64,000 nucleotides of DNA from Tuberibacillus sp. Marseille-P3662 (GCF_900178005.1 NZ_FXBS01000006.1:496001-560000); one strand, 5' to 3'; positions 9,956-21,260 are shown, numbered from the stretch's first letter. Numbers and translations: made by a program. Notes: a model not told the origin generated them from the sequence alone.

Positions 9956-10617
9956 AACATAAACCCATTGTGATTGGTGTTGCAGGCGGATCGGGATCAG
10001 GGAAAACGACCGTTGCGAGGGAAATTTCCCGTGAATTTCCACACCAATCCATTGCTGTGATTGAACAGGATGCCTATTATCAAAATCAAGACGAAAAAAC
10101 CATGGATGAACGCCTGCAAACGAATTATGACCATCCGTTAGCCTTTGATTATGATTTATTAATTGAACATATTAAGGAACTTTTGCAATTCAAAGCCGTC
10201 CAAAAGCCAGTGTATGACTATACAGCACACACAAGATCTGATAAAATAATTCCTGTCAAACCAAAGGATGTCATCATTATTGAAGGCATCTTAATTCTTG
10301 ATGATGAGCGGCTTCGCAATCTCATGGACATTAAAGTTTTTGTTGATACAGATTCTGATTTACGTGTGATTCGCCGGATGATAAGAGATATTAATGAACG
10401 TGGACGTACGATGGATTCAGTCATTGAACAATACATTTCTGTTGTTCGGCCGATGCACAACCAATTCATAGAACCGACGAAAAGATATGCTGACATTATT
10501 ATTCCTGAAGGCGGTCAAAATGAAGTTGCTATTGATTTATTGACAACAAAAGTCGAAAGCATTTTAGAAGACTCTGTAGCCACTCGATTGTCTGAAACTG
10601 TCAATCAAATGGGTTGA
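9952..10617 (+). CDS. udk: Uridine/cytidine kinase
   Basis: Phosphorylates uridine and cytidine to UMP and CMP in pyrimidine salvage. The 221-residue P-loop kinase begins with [14 protein letters not shown] (Walker A, residues about 9-22) and contains [18 protein letters not shown] and IIEGILIL, all family-typical. Its ATG overlaps the trmR stop as ATGA, so the two are translationally coupled. greA follows after 21 bases. Confidence 0.95.
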   Translation: MKHKPIVIGVAGGSGSGKTTVAREISREFPHQSIAVIEQDAYYQNQDEKTMDERLQTNYDHPLAFDYDLLIEHIKELLQFKAVQKPVYDYTAHTRSDKIIPVKPKDVIIIEGILILDDERLRNLMDIKVFVDTDSDLRVIRRMIRDINERGRTMDSVIEQYISVVRPMHNQFIEPTKRYADIIIPEGGQNEVAIDLLTTKVESILEDSVATRLSETVNQMG

Positions 10618-10638
10618 CCAAAATAGAGGAGTGTACAT

Positions 10639-11115
10639 ATGGCTGAAGAGAAACAACACTATATGACCGAAGAAGGTAAACACAAACTTGAAGAAGAACT
10701 TGATCAATTAAAAACTGTAAAGCGAAAAGAAGTTGTTGAGCGAATTAAAATCGCGCGAGATTTTGGCGATCTATCCGAGAACTCCGAATATGACGCCGCT
10801 AAAGATGAACAAGCATTTGTTGAGTCACGTATTCAACAATTGGAGCAAATGATACGGAACGCTGTCATTATTGAAGATGATGACAGTCACCCTGATGTTG
10901 TTAATATCGGTAAGACTGTGACTTTTCAAGAGCTTCCTGACGGAGATGAAGAGACTTATACGATTGTTGGAAGTGCGGAAGCAGATCCATTTGAAGGTAA
11001 AATATCGAACGACTCACCGATTGCGAAAAGCCTCATGGGAAAGCGTATCGGTAATCAAGTAACCGTCGTGACACCAGGTGGAGAAATGAATGTCAAAATT
11101 GTGAATGTACAATAA
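10639..11115 (+). CDS. greA: Transcription elongation factor GreA
   Basis: Rescues backtracked RNA polymerase by stimulating transcript cleavage. The 158-residue protein has the N-terminal coiled coil (residues about 12-75), including [20 protein letters not shown] with the acidic tip residues that reach the polymerase active site. The C-terminal FKBP-like domain contains [16 protein letters not shown]. The start follows GAGGAGTGTACAT. A terminator lies just after the stop. Confidence 0.97.
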   Translation: MAEEKQHYMTEEGKHKLEEELDQLKTVKRKEVVERIKIARDFGDLSENSEYDAAKDEQAFVESRIQQLEQMIRNAVIIEDDDSHPDVVNIGKTVTFQELPDGDEETYTIVGSAEADPFEGKISNDSPIAKSLMGKRIGNQVTVVTPGGEMNVKIVNVQ

Positions 11116-11134
11116 GAAAGGGTTCAGGTTGTTT

Positions 11135-11160
11135 GCCGGTTTTTATGACCGGCTTTTTTT
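11135..11160 (+). terminator. Intrinsic terminator after greA
   Basis: GCCGGT stem, 7-base loop, ACCGGC, then seven T residues. Confidence 0.9.
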
Positions 11161-11241
11161 ATGTCAGAAATGTAAGATAACGCCTTTGCTGAGGGTTTAG
11201 AACATGAGAATGTTGACAACAATGTCAGCAGAGGTGTTTGC

Positions 11242-13002
11242 ATGCAATTTTATAAACGTTTTCGATTCATCGGTCTGTGCCTGCTCCTCGTACTGGTTTT
11301 ATTTATTTGTCGATTAGCTCAACTCCAATTATTCGCTACTGAATCTCTTTCAGATGAACACGTTGACTTAATCCGTCAAAGTGTTGAGCAGCGAACAAGT
11401 GAGTTTGTCATTGATAACGGCCGTGGCTCGTTTCTGTATCGTAATAAAGAAACAATGAATCCAAAACAAAATCAATTGGTATTATTTCCTTTCTTAAAAA
11501 CCGTTGACTGGCCTGCCAACAAAGTAGCTAAGATATTACACATCAACGCAAATGATTTAAAGCAGGCTGTTCTGAATGCTGACAAACCGTTTGTCTTTAA
11601 TCAGCCATCGTTACATATCACTTCTGATCAAAAACAACAAATCAATGCCTTGAATTTGACCGGTGTTCATGCTCTGTCGTTAAATCGTGACCGATTTGGA
11701 CTCTCAGCACCTTATCTTATCGGCATAACTGGGGAAAATCAGTCACTGGTTAAAAAACGCTACCCTGATCTTTTGAATAAAGGAATGGTCTCCAAGCAAA
11801 CAACGGTTGGTTTAACGGGATTGCAGCGGGCTTTTGATCCATTTTTAATTTCACGGGACCAAGAAAAGTTGCTTTATCACACGACGGGAACGGGGCAACC
11901 AATGTTTGAAGATAGCATGCGGTTAAGTGCCATTCAGAATCAGAATTACTTTCCATTGCACATTCAAACAACGATTAATCAATCATTGCAGGATATAGCC
12001 GAACAAGCCGTTGAACAGTCTAATATCGATCGCGGTGGGGTTGCCATTGTTGATGTTAGTAACAGCGATCTATTAGCGATGGTTAATCGGCCAAAAATGA
12101 TGACGAATGACCCGTTTAGTGGTGGTCACCAAAACAATATGTTGACAGCCAAATTCCCAGGATCTATTTTTAAAGTGGTGACTGCTGCTGCTAGTATTGG
12201 TCATAACATTATCACGAATGATCAGCAATACAATTGCAATTTAGGGGTTTACGGGGAAGAGCAGGCTGATCGTCAACTCGGACAACTTGGATTTAAAGAT
12301 AGTTTTTATCAAAGTTGTAATTACACGTTTGCTACTTTAGCTAATCGGCTTATGAAGACGGATTTGCAGGTTATGGAAGACTATGCCGATAAGTTGGGGT
12401 TAACAGGAAGGTCGGGCTGGTCGGGCGATGTATTTCACATCAATGATTTACGTCAATTTCCTGAGGAACAAGCGAATACGATTTGGCAATCAGAAGATGA
12501 CAAACACTCTAAAAAAGCCATTGCCCAAACAGCCATTGGTCAATTAAATGTTAAGCTAACACCGCTCTCAGTTGTTAACATGATGGCGACCATTGCAAGA
12601 GGAGGACAAAAGAAAGAGGTTAGAGCGGCCTCAAAAATTCTTTATAACAATAAAAGCATGCCGATGACAACTTTTCCGAGTCATGAACAGGATGGAAAAA
12701 CATTGGCCCCTTATACTATTATGAAGTTGCAATCCTTGCTTAGAGGTGTTGTCACAGATTCAGAGGGAACTGCTCACTCATTAAATAAGCTGCCGATGCC
12801 GATTGCTGGAAAATCGGGAACCGCAGAGACAGATGGGGCAAAGAATTATCATTGGTTTGCTGGTTATTTTCCTGCTGACGATCCACAATATGCGATGGTC
12901 GTTGCCAACTTTTCATCGCAAAAGGGAGAAGAAACGGTTTATGACGTTTTTGGTAACATTATTAAACAAATGAGTAAACAGAAACAAGCTGAGACTAGTT
13001 AA
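11242..13002 (+). CDS. pbpI: Class B penicillin-binding protein (PbpI/YrrR-like transpeptidase)
   Basis: A peptidoglycan DD-transpeptidase anchored by one N-terminal membrane helix (residues about 8-28) with its catalytic domain outside. Active-site motifs are in order: SIFK (in PGSIFKVVTAA, near residue 308), SCN (in YQSCNYTFA, near 358) and KSGT (in IAGKSGTAETDG, near 529). The 586-residue length and the position between greA and yrrS match B. subtilis pbpI. The stop codon overlaps the 3' end of the opposite-strand KTSC gene within an inverted repeat. Confidence 0.92.
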   Translation: MQFYKRFRFIGLCLLLVLVLFICRLAQLQLFATESLSDEHVDLIRQSVEQRTSEFVIDNGRGSFLYRNKETMNPKQNQLVLFPFLKTVDWPANKVAKILHINANDLKQAVLNADKPFVFNQPSLHITSDQKQQINALNLTGVHALSLNRDRFGLSAPYLIGITGENQSLVKKRYPDLLNKGMVSKQTTVGLTGLQRAFDPFLISRDQEKLLYHTTGTGQPMFEDSMRLSAIQNQNYFPLHIQTTINQSLQDIAEQAVEQSNIDRGGVAIVDVSNSDLLAMVNRPKMMTNDPFSGGHQNNMLTAKFPGSIFKVVTAAASIGHNIITNDQQYNCNLGVYGEEQADRQLGQLGFKDSFYQSCNYTFATLANRLMKTDLQVMEDYADKLGLTGRSGWSGDVFHINDLRQFPEEQANTIWQSEDDKHSKKAIAQTAIGQLNVKLTPLSVVNMMATIARGGQKKEVRAASKILYNNKSMPMTTFPSHEQDGKTLAPYTIMKLQSLLRGVVTDSEGTAHSLNKLPMPIAGKSGTAETDGAKNYHWFAGYFPADDPQYAMVVANFSSQKGEETVYDVFGNIIKQMSKQKQAETS

Positions 13003-13020
13003 CAATTGTCTCAGCTTGTT
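12983..13020. terminator. 13-bp inverted repeat at the pbpI/KTSC convergence
   Basis: A perfect 13-bp inverted repeat (AACAAGCTGAGAC at 12983-12995, complement at 13008-13020) has a 12-base loop containing both convergent stop codons. It could stop transcription from either side, although neither flank has a strong T-run. Confidence 0.55.
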
Positions 13021-13228
13021 CATATTGGTCGCAAATATGTTGCTGATAGAAAGATTCCTTGTCCTGGGAAATGATGAATGAAAAGATATCAAACTCTAAG
13101 ACATGTTTATAAATGATACTTGTTCCATTGAAAAAAATAACTTTTAATAATTGCTTATCTTTATCATAGCCGATGGTATCAAATGAAGATAACCGGGAGA
13201 TCGTGTTATCAAATGACGTATAAATCAT
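12995..13228 (-). CDS. KTSC-domain small protein
   Basis: This 77-residue protein has the pattern of the KTSC domain: SRLSSFDTIGYDKDKQLLKV, then FFNGTSIIYKHV, followed by an acidic helix. The domain is found alone in small bacterial proteins and fused to lysyl-tRNA synthetase or RecD-like proteins; its role is unknown. The start at 13228 is supported by AAAGGAGG upstream on the minus strand. It is transcribed convergently with pbpI, overlapping its 3' end by 8 bp, and divergently from yrrS. Confidence 0.78.
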   Translation of the reverse strand: MIYTSFDNTISRLSSFDTIGYDKDKQLLKVIFFNGTSIIYKHVLEFDIFSFIISQDKESFYQQHICDQYEQAETIVN

Positions 13229-13286
13229 TGGGTGAACCTCCTTTTTCTATAATATATTAGTTGTTAAAGCGGAATATTCCTTTTAA

Positions 13287-13313
13287 GTGTCAAAACTAGA
13301 GTAATTTTGACAC
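13287..13313. promoter_or_regulatory. Operator-like inverted repeat between divergent genes
   Basis: GTGTCAAAA at 13287-13295 and its exact complement TTTTGACAC at 13305-13313 flank a 9-base spacer. Each arm contains TTGACA, pointing outward, so the repeat could hold back-to-back -35 boxes for the KTSC gene and yrrS. On the + strand a weak -10 TGATAA lies 18 bp downstream (13331-13336). A GGAATATTCC palindrome lies beside it at 13271-13280. Confidence 0.45.
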
Positions 13314-13436
13314 AAATCGTCTTAATTGTCTGATAAATATGGGTGTGGAGAAATTTAAAGGACAAACCTGAATATACTGTGACGAATGCTTTACGGGATG
13401 GTACAATAAAGAAGAATTTAGTAAGGAGGGGTTGTT

Positions 13437-14159
13437 GTGGCTGACCGTCATTATAAATCTCGAACATCAAAGCAAAAAGGTGAACGAGCTGATCGCGTAT
13501 TAAATTGGGCTATTGGCATCGTTGCCGTGCTTATATTGGTTGTGGGAGGATTTATATTCATGTCGATTACACAGCTAGGTAGTGGTGATAAGCAAGCGGA
13601 TACGCCTGAGAATCAGCAGGAATCGACCAGCAATAATGATGGCGATGGAACCGGCGCAACCACATCCGATGATGAAGAAGCATCCAATTCTGATGACAAC
13701 ATATCTCAGGATGAAACATCGGACACAACCAAAGATGATTCGGAAGCAAGTGATTCCAAGAACTCAGAATCAGACGATGAGACTCATTCTACGGAACAAG
13801 ATACACCTTCCGACGGCTATATCGCGAGTGATGGTGAACCGCATATGGATGGGCCGTGGAATTCCATTGGTACCAAGCAGGAGGGTTCACATGAACTGTC
13901 ATTTGATGAAGGGTCGACCGATTGGAATGAACGATTGAAGGTACTGACTTATGTGACAGGGATAACGCCATCTGAACGCACCCTTTGGTATATGGGAAAC
14001 ATGAATGGCACAATATATGGTGTTGTCAGCAAAAACGGTAATCGCCAAAATCTTTACGTTGTTACGATGGAGTGGGTGGACCAGCAAGGCTGGAAACCAA
14101 CGAGTGTCAAAACAATGACACATGATAAAGCCGTCCAAGAAGGTTATGTCAAAGAATGA
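13437..14159 (+). CDS. yrrS: YrrS-like membrane-anchored protein
   Basis: This 240-residue protein has a basic N terminus, one membrane helix (residues about 26-45), then a roughly 80-residue low-complexity Ser/Asp/Glu/Thr linker. A C-terminal globular domain (about 130-240) contains DGPWNSIGTKQEG and ITPSERTLWYMGN. This architecture and the position after pbpI match YrrS, a DUF1510 protein that in B. subtilis is cotranscribed with pbpI and linked to the forespore cell wall. It starts at GTG with AAGGAGG upstream. The linker is probably extracytoplasmic; exact role unknown. Confidence 0.85.
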   Translation: MADRHYKSRTSKQKGERADRVLNWAIGIVAVLILVVGGFIFMSITQLGSGDKQADTPENQQESTSNNDGDGTGATTSDDEEASNSDDNISQDETSDTTKDDSEASDSKNSESDDETHSTEQDTPSDGYIASDGEPHMDGPWNSIGTKQEGSHELSFDEGSTDWNERLKVLTYVTGITPSERTLWYMGNMNGTIYGVVSKNGNRQNLYVVTMEWVDQQGWKPTSVKTMTHDKAVQEGYVKE

Positions 14160-14161
14160 CG

Positions 14162-14195
14162 GGCTGCCTCAATATTGAGGCAGCCTTAATGATAT
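14162..14195 (+). terminator. Intrinsic terminator after yrrS
   Basis: A perfect 24-bp palindrome at 14162-14185 (arms GGCTGCCTCAA) is followed by a T-poor tail. Termination efficiency is uncertain. Confidence 0.7.
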
Positions 14196-14345
14196 TTAAC
14201 GCTACATTGGCTAAATATATATATATGATACAAATCTTTTGCCATTATCTTTTTATCTGTGATAAAGTAACGTTAAATCAAATAATTCATATCAATAAAG
14301 TAGGAATTAATATTTATAGAAAACAGCCATACTGAGGTGATAGGG

Positions 14346-14984
14346 ATGGGCCTGGAATTTACGGGATTATTTAACCACTGGGCAGACAGCTATGATGACA
14401 CCGTAGCAGGTCATGATCCGGAATATCAAGATGTGTTCCGCGGATATGATGATATTCTTAATCACGTTGTTCATGAAACGATAAGTCCTGTCTTAGAATT
14501 TGGAACGGGCACAGGTAACTTGACGCAAAAATTGCTAACGAACGGTTTTAAGGTCTACGGAATCGAGCCATCGCAGGCAATGCGGCGGAAGACGAAGGAA
14601 AAACTCCCTAATCTTAAATTAAGTAAGGGTGACTTTCTAACATTTGACAATCCGGAGCGCCCGATTCAATCCATTGTTAGTAGTTATGCTTTTCATCATT
14701 TGACCGATGATGAAAAAGATTTGGCGATTGAACAGTATTGTGAGCATCTCCCTCAGGGTGGTAAAATTGTATTTGCTGACACCTTGTTTGCTAATCAGCA
14801 AAGCAGGGAAAGGCTTTTACAAGAAACAAAACAAAAGGGTTTTACCAATTTGCTTCATGACTTACAAACGGAGTATTATACTTTTAAAGACAATCTCGCG
14901 TCCATATTTGCCAAACACGGATTTGACGTTGAATTTAAGCAGTTGAATGCCTTTGTTTGGTTAATCACGGCCGTCAAACTATAA
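14346..14984 (+). CDS. yrrT: YrrT-type SAM-dependent methyltransferase
   Basis: A class I methyltransferase of 212 residues with [15 protein letters not shown] (SAM site, residues about 47-61). It heads the homocysteine-recycling operon; in B. subtilis YrrT is the first gene of the CymR-controlled yrrT-mtnN-mccA-mccB-yrhC operon and its substrate is unknown. ATG 14346 is preferred because GAGGTG ends 7 bases upstream and [17 protein letters not shown] resembles the family N terminus. A candidate promoter is TTGCCA at 14239-14244 with TAAAGT at 14263-14268. I see no S-box riboswitch; control by a CymR-type repressor is possible but not shown. Confidence 0.88.
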   Translation: MGLEFTGLFNHWADSYDDTVAGHDPEYQDVFRGYDDILNHVVHETISPVLEFGTGTGNLTQKLLTNGFKVYGIEPSQAMRRKTKEKLPNLKLSKGDFLTFDNPERPIQSIVSSYAFHHLTDDEKDLAIEQYCEHLPQGGKIVFADTLFANQQSRERLLQETKQKGFTNLLHDLQTEYYTFKDNLASIFAKHGFDVEFKQLNAFVWLITAVKL

Positions 14985-15004
14985 TCGAGGGAGCACGCTT
15001 GTCA

Positions 15005-15715
15005 ATGACAATAGGAATCATCGGGGCTATGGATGAAGAAATAGAACAATTAAAAGCAACACTAGGTGGTTATGAACACATACACATCGCAGGTAGTGAT
15101 TTTTATAAGGGAACGATCGGTCAACACAATGTTGTGGTTTTAAAATCGGGTATCGGTAAAGTCAATGCCGCCATGAGTACAACGATTTTATTTACACAGT
15201 TTGAACCTGATATCGTCATTAACACGGGATCAGCTGGTGGGTTTAACCCAGAACTTGAAGTTGGTGACGTTGTCATTTCAACAGAGGTTCGATATCATGA
15301 TGTTGATGCTACGGCTTTTGGCTATGATTATGGGCAAGTCCCACAAATGCCAGCGACTTTTCAAGCAGAGAATCGACTGATTGCCGTTGCCGAACGGGCG
15401 GCACAATTAAGTACCGACGCCCATAACATAGTTAAGGGGCTTATAGCAACGGGTGACTCGTTTATGTCGGATGCGGATCGTGTTGCGTTTATTAAGCAGC
15501 AATTTCCTGATTTGCAAGCAGCTGAAATGGAAGCAGGTGCGGTTGCGCAGGTATGTTATCAATTCCGGGCACCGTTTGTTATCATTCGATCGTTATCTGA
15601 CATTGCAGGAAAAGATGCTAACGTCAGTTTTGATGAATTCTTGCAAACCGCGGCGAATCATTCGGCACAACTTATAATAACGATGATAAAGGAGTTGGAT
15701 GATATTGACAAATAA
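15005..15715 (+). CDS. mtnN: 5'-methylthioadenosine/S-adenosylhomocysteine nucleosidase
   Basis: Hydrolyses SAH to S-ribosylhomocysteine plus adenine, and MTA likewise. The family N terminus [16 protein letters not shown] is present, with [14 protein letters not shown] near residue 45, GSAGGF near 76, and the catalytic segment [14 protein letters not shown] near 170 followed by [16 protein letters not shown] 15005 gives the usual length of 236. TTG 14999 is an alternative with slightly better spacing from GAGGGAG. The 3' end overlaps the start of luxS, indicating coupled expression. Confidence 0.95.
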   Translation: MTIGIIGAMDEEIEQLKATLGGYEHIHIAGSDFYKGTIGQHNVVVLKSGIGKVNAAMSTTILFTQFEPDIVINTGSAGGFNPELEVGDVVISTEVRYHDVDATAFGYDYGQVPQMPATFQAENRLIAVAERAAQLSTDAHNIVKGLIATGDSFMSDADRVAFIKQQFPDLQAAEMEAGAVAQVCYQFRAPFVIIRSLSDIAGKDANVSFDEFLQTAANHSAQLIITMIKELDDIDK

Positions 15716-16175
15716 AACGATGAATGTTGAAAGTTTCAACCTTGACCACACAAAAGTTGACGCACCTTATGTCCGGTTAGTCGGGATCACTGAAGGTTCA
15801 CATGGTGACAAACTATATAAGTATGACATCCGCTTTTGTCAGCCAAACCAAGATCATATGGATATGCCGGGCTTGCACTCCATTGAGCATTTAATGGCAG
15901 AAAATATTCGTAACCACTTAGATAATGTGGTTGATATTGGGCCAATGGGTTGCCAGACAGGGTTTTACTTATCAATTTTAAACAACGATAGCTATGACGA
16001 TATTACCAATGCATTAGACAAGACGTTAAACGATGTTCTAGAAGCTGATGAAGTCCCTGCATGCAATCCGACCCAGTGCGGTTGGGCGGCTAACCACAGC
16101 CTTGAAGGGGCAAAAACCATCGCGAAAAATATGCTTGATGCAAAAGACAGCTGGCATCACGTATTTGCAGAGTAA
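15699..16175 (+). CDS. luxS: S-ribosylhomocysteine lyase (AI-2 synthase)
   Basis: Cleaves S-ribosylhomocysteine to homocysteine and DPD, the precursor of AI-2. The metal-binding HSIEH motif, with [11 protein letters not shown] downstream and [17 protein letters not shown] near residue 125-141, identifies LuxS. The start is uncertain: ATG 15699 or TTG 15705 have AAAGGAG close by and overlap mtnN by up to 17 bases, while ATG 15720 gives the family-like N terminus [10 protein letters not shown]. In B. subtilis luxS is elsewhere; here it completes the pathway between mtnN and mccA. Confidence 0.94.
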   Translation: MILTNKTMNVESFNLDHTKVDAPYVRLVGITEGSHGDKLYKYDIRFCQPNQDHMDMPGLHSIEHLMAENIRNHLDNVVDIGPMGCQTGFYLSILNNDSYDDITNALDKTLNDVLEADEVPACNPTQCGWAANHSLEGAKTIAKNMLDAKDSWHHVFAE

Positions 16176-16190
16176 TCTGAGGCGTCTAAT

Positions 16191-18256
<2,066 letters not shown>

Positions 18257-18262
18257 AGTAGA

Positions 18263-18593
18263 AATACAAGAGACCGGGACAAAACTATATTAGTTAGAGA
18301 ATCATCCGAACTTGTTGATGAATCCGTTCGGATGATTTGTCATTCCTGTCATCGCTTCGTCAAAATCCTTCGATTGCCGCGGGTACGTATTTTGGCGACG
18401 CTTAGAAACTTGCTTTCATATCTTATTGTTCGGCTTTCTGAGTATCCTGTTTTAGATTTGCCCCAGCTTCCTTTTCTTATAGATTGTTACTTTTCACATA
18501 GGACTTATGAAAGCTAAAGCGTCGAAAATCGTTGATTGGAGCGGAAACCAACCCCTCCTATCAAATAGCAACAAAGTTTACGAAAACAGCCTT
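18263..18593. repeat. Degenerate interspersed repeat, copy B, with a 12-bp hairpin
   Basis: The gap between mccB and yrhC is about 420 bases. It begins with GAGACCGGGACAAAAC, similar to 42872-42887. A 12-bp perfect inverted repeat (AATCATCCGAAC at 18300-18311, complement 18326-18337) follows. The right end 18567-18593 matches the left end of copy A (7730-7756) in inverse orientation with 2 mismatches in 27, and GTTGATTGGAGCGGAAA near 18531 is a related internal arm. No convincing gene lies here. Confidence 0.6.
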
Positions 18594-18680
18594 ATAAAAC
18601 ATCATTTCTTCTAAATTACTAATATTTACATACGGCAGGCATCAGCTAACCATGTTATTGTAGTGGTGGAGGGGATAACG

Positions 18681-18914
18681 ATGTCAGACAATCAATTACA
18701 TCAATTAAAAAATAAGATGACTGATTATCAACGCTTTAGTTTGATATTTTTGTTCCTCAGTGCGTTTATATTTGTGGGCTCGGTGATACCGTTTGCGGGT
18801 CGAACGGCCCTTAAAGCTGATGTACTCGCATTGATCAGTATGGGCTGCGTAACGATTGCTTTATTATTCTATTGGCGGATGCGCAAGGCAAAAGAAGCCT
18901 ATGAAAATGGTTAG
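18681..18914 (+). CDS. yrhC: YrhC-like small membrane protein
   Basis: A 77-residue protein with two predicted membrane helices (about residues 18-38 and 48-67) and a charged C-terminal tail. ATG 18681 is chosen because GGAGGGG ends just before it; an upstream GTG at 18663 has no ribosome binding site. In B. subtilis yrhC is the last gene of the mccA-mccB operon, and the product here fits in size, topology and position. A repeat separates it from mccB, so it may now be transcribed on its own. Function unknown. Confidence 0.78.
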   Translation: MSDNQLHQLKNKMTDYQRFSLIFLFLSAFIFVGSVIPFAGRTALKADVLALISMGCVTIALLFYWRMRKAKEAYENG

Positions 18915-18944
18915 ACCACATCCTTGTTGGATGTGGTCGTTTTA
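18914..18944. terminator. Terminator between yrhC and the convergent OmpA-like gene
   Basis: A 10-bp perfect stem (GACCACATCC / GGATGTGGTC) with a 5-base loop is followed by GTTTTA on the + strand. Confidence 0.8.
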
Positions 18945-18946
18945 TA

Positions 18947-19630
18947 TTATTGGTCTAATAAAGTCTGAATCTTATTTTGCCATTTGTTATCATCTAAGAT
19001 AATTTGAAATGAGATACGCCGGTTTTTTTGTCGCGAAGCAGCTGTATGATCGTCTGCGATCGGTTTGTATTTACTGTAGCCTGTGGCTGCTAGATATTTA
19101 GCGTAGGCATTTTTAGTGAGTTTGGTATTGGCTGACTGCATATATTTTAAGACATTCACAGCTCGATCGGTTGATAGTGACCAATTATCATAAGGGACCG
19201 AATCTGTATGGCCTTCGATTAAAATAATGTAAATATACTGACTTAATTTTTCGTTTTCAATAATATTGACTAGAGCATCGGCAACACCATTTAATACGGT
19301 TTTTCCATGATCACTGACTTTAGCTTTGGCCGATTCAAACAGGACATTTCCCTCGACTGATATTGTGTTGTTGGGTCCGCGCGTAATTTTATCCTTTCCG
19401 ATCTTTTCAGCCAGTTTTTGATTGATGATGTCTGATATATTTTTTTTGACATCCGTAACTTGAGCTAATTCACGTTCGACTTCCCTTTGATCGTATGCTT
19501 CATATATAGCCTGGACAAACGCGATGATGGCAATGAATAAAAATACGAGAACGACCATGGCCATCATATCGGTAAAAGATGGCCAATAATGTTCCTGAGG
19601 TGACTGTTGCTGATGTCGACGACGAGGCAT
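18947..19630 (-). CDS. MotB/OmpA-like peptidoglycan-binding stator subunit (ZorB-like)
   Basis: This 227-residue protein has a short basic cytoplasmic N terminus, a single membrane helix (about 22-44) preceded by WPSFTDMMA, and an OmpA-C-like domain (about 95-215). Asp21 sits where MotB and ZorB carry the proton-binding aspartate. EGHTDSVPYDNWSLSTDRA near 139-157 contains the peptidoglycan-contact residues of the OmpA fold. Its ATG overlaps the stop of the MotA-like gene as TAATG, so the two are coupled and should form one proton-driven complex. Length and topology fit ZorB, and also the broader MotB family. A flagellar role is unlikely because no flagellar gene is near. Confidence 0.85.
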   Translation of the reverse strand: MPRRRHQQQSPQEHYWPSFTDMMAMVVLVFLFIAIIAFVQAIYEAYDQREVERELAQVTDVKKNISDIINQKLAEKIGKDKITRGPNNTISVEGNVLFESAKAKVSDHGKTVLNGVADALVNIIENEKLSQYIYIILIEGHTDSVPYDNWSLSTDRAVNVLKYMQSANTKLTKNAYAKYLAATGYSKYKPIADDHTAASRQKNRRISFQIILDDNKWQNKIQTLLDQ

Positions 19631-21156
19631 TAGTCAATCACCCGGGTTGGTAACCCTTGCTGTGACGTCGGTCTTGACTGGTCTCGCATTTGTTGCTCCA
19701 TTAAACCGGATATACGCTGTAACAATTGGTAAAACTCTTGGAAATACCGCCCCGTATCATTCATTTGCCGATCGACCGCGTGGGAAACATTTTCAACACT
19801 TCGCAATAAATCACGTGTATCTTGTCGTCCCTGATCCTGGTTCATCATTTGCGCCTGCCGATCTTGTTGATACTTCATTTGTTCTGTAATATCCCGTTTA
19901 GCTTTTTCAAACATTTGGTATAATGCGCGTTCTAATTGTTCTACGGACGTTTTGAATCCATCCGATGCTTGCGCGTAATGGTTATTCATTTCTTGATGCT
20001 GATACAGCCAGTCTTCTTGCTGTCGATGCATCGAATCCGCAGCAGTATCATATTTGTCTTGATACGTCTGTAGCTGCTGGTCCATTGCACGTAGAAATTG
20101 CCGTGATAATTCTTCCGCTTTCTTATCACTTTGCTGAATGATAGACTGCATTTGTTTCTGGTGTTGTTCAATCCTCTTTTCCTGGGATTCATTTCGTTGA
20201 AAGACTCGGTCAACGCTTCCTTCTAATGATTGGATGTGACTTTTAATACCTTCTGTCGAATCACCAAAAGAATCAGTCCCTTCTTTAAAACGTTCACCGA
20301 ATGTTGTTAACGATTCGGTTGCCTCCGCAAATCGTTCGCTATGCGTTTTCTGAGCTTCGATGATCCTCATCACATCATTCATGGTTGTATCTAGCTTCTC
20401 AGTGAAATGCACCATATCCCGGGAAAAATCACCAATGGTATTTTGAAAACTTTCCCCAACTTTATCCGCCAACCGGTCTAATATTTTCTCAAAGGAATCT
20501 TTAGGCTTTTCGTTAAGTAATTGGCCTTGGAAATGGTGATCGAGCAGGCTTTCCGTCTCTGTGAATAGTTTGTCTATCAGATAGTCCGTTGATTGCCCCT
20601 TAGAAAGGAAGCCGGACTGTAAGATATTCAGAAACAGGGCAGCTCCAATACCAGCGATACTGGTTATAAACGCCAAACTCATTCCCTCGAACGGTTCTGT
20701 AATAGAAGAGATAATGCTGTCAAATGAGAGTTGACCGCCCCCGGCGTTACCAAGTGACGTTAACGTCTCCTGCATGGAAAACATAGATAACGTGAGCCCG
20801 AGAAATGTTCCCATGATACCCAGGACAATTGCGAAAGATGGTAGATGGACGAGCAGCTTAGAACAATTGCCAATGGGGGTTCGCAGCACCCCCATGATTA
20901 AAATTCTTTCCTTGTATAGATGTTTTTCAATCAACGCCGGTGTATTGACGGGTGTTCCCGACAAATGGAAGGTTTTATATTCTTCCAATGTTTTATGTAA
21001 CCATTGGGACGCCGTCATATGCCCGCTGTCACTTTGCGACAATTGTTCGACCTCGGTTAGCCATTTTTTTAATGTGAAGCTGACTTGAATATGACTGATG
21101 AAGCCAATAAACACAATCAGACCAATCACAATCAAAAATCCTGTTGTAATACTCAA
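19630..21156 (-). CDS. MotA/TolQ/ExbB-like proton channel with long coiled-coil tail (ZorA-like)
   Basis: The start is TTG 21156, 7 bases after GGAGGTG; the longer reading frame from 21183 contains the ribosome binding site and is unlikely. The 508-residue product has a membrane helix at the N terminus, two more at about 103-128 and 157-181 with the MotA/ExbB-like segments AIVLGIMGTFLGLTLSM and PFEGMSLAFITSIAGIGAAL. A tail of about 320 residues rich in Gln, Glu, Lys and Ser follows and looks helical or coiled-coil. Ordinary MotA and ExbB lack such a tail; ZorA of Zorya systems has one. No zorC, zorD or zorE partner is visible. Function inferred only as a proton-driven motor. Confidence 0.82.
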   Translation of the reverse strand: MSITTGFLIVIGLIVFIGFISHIQVSFTLKKWLTEVEQLSQSDSGHMTASQWLHKTLEEYKTFHLSGTPVNTPALIEKHLYKERILIMGVLRTPIGNCSKLLVHLPSFAIVLGIMGTFLGLTLSMFSMQETLTSLGNAGGGQLSFDSIISSITEPFEGMSLAFITSIAGIGAALFLNILQSGFLSKGQSTDYLIDKLFTETESLLDHHFQGQLLNEKPKDSFEKILDRLADKVGESFQNTIGDFSRDMVHFTEKLDTTMNDVMRIIEAQKTHSERFAEATESLTTFGERFKEGTDSFGDSTEGIKSHIQSLEGSVDRVFQRNESQEKRIEQHQKQMQSIIQQSDKKAEELSRQFLRAMDQQLQTYQDKYDTAADSMHRQQEDWLYQHQEMNNHYAQASDGFKTSVEQLERALYQMFEKAKRDITEQMKYQQDRQAQMMNQDQGRQDTRDLLRSVENVSHAVDRQMNDTGRYFQEFYQLLQRISGLMEQQMRDQSRPTSQQGLPTRVID

Positions 21157-21260
21157 GATGAGACACCTCCATAGTACAAACATATGAAAAGATTAATCAG
21201 TCTTGATAAAAAATAAAAGGAATTGGAGAAAAAGACTCAAAATTAATTAGAAAAAAGGGG

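Noticed and set aside
14186-14345. S-box or other riboswitch before the yrrT operon
   Set aside because: I looked for S-box core sequences and a terminator/antiterminator pair and found none; only a candidate sigma-A promoter is visible.
18947-21156. Complete Zorya defence system
   Set aside because: Only ZorA/ZorB-like genes are present; no ZorC, ZorD or ZorE-type nuclease or helicase lies within several kilobases.
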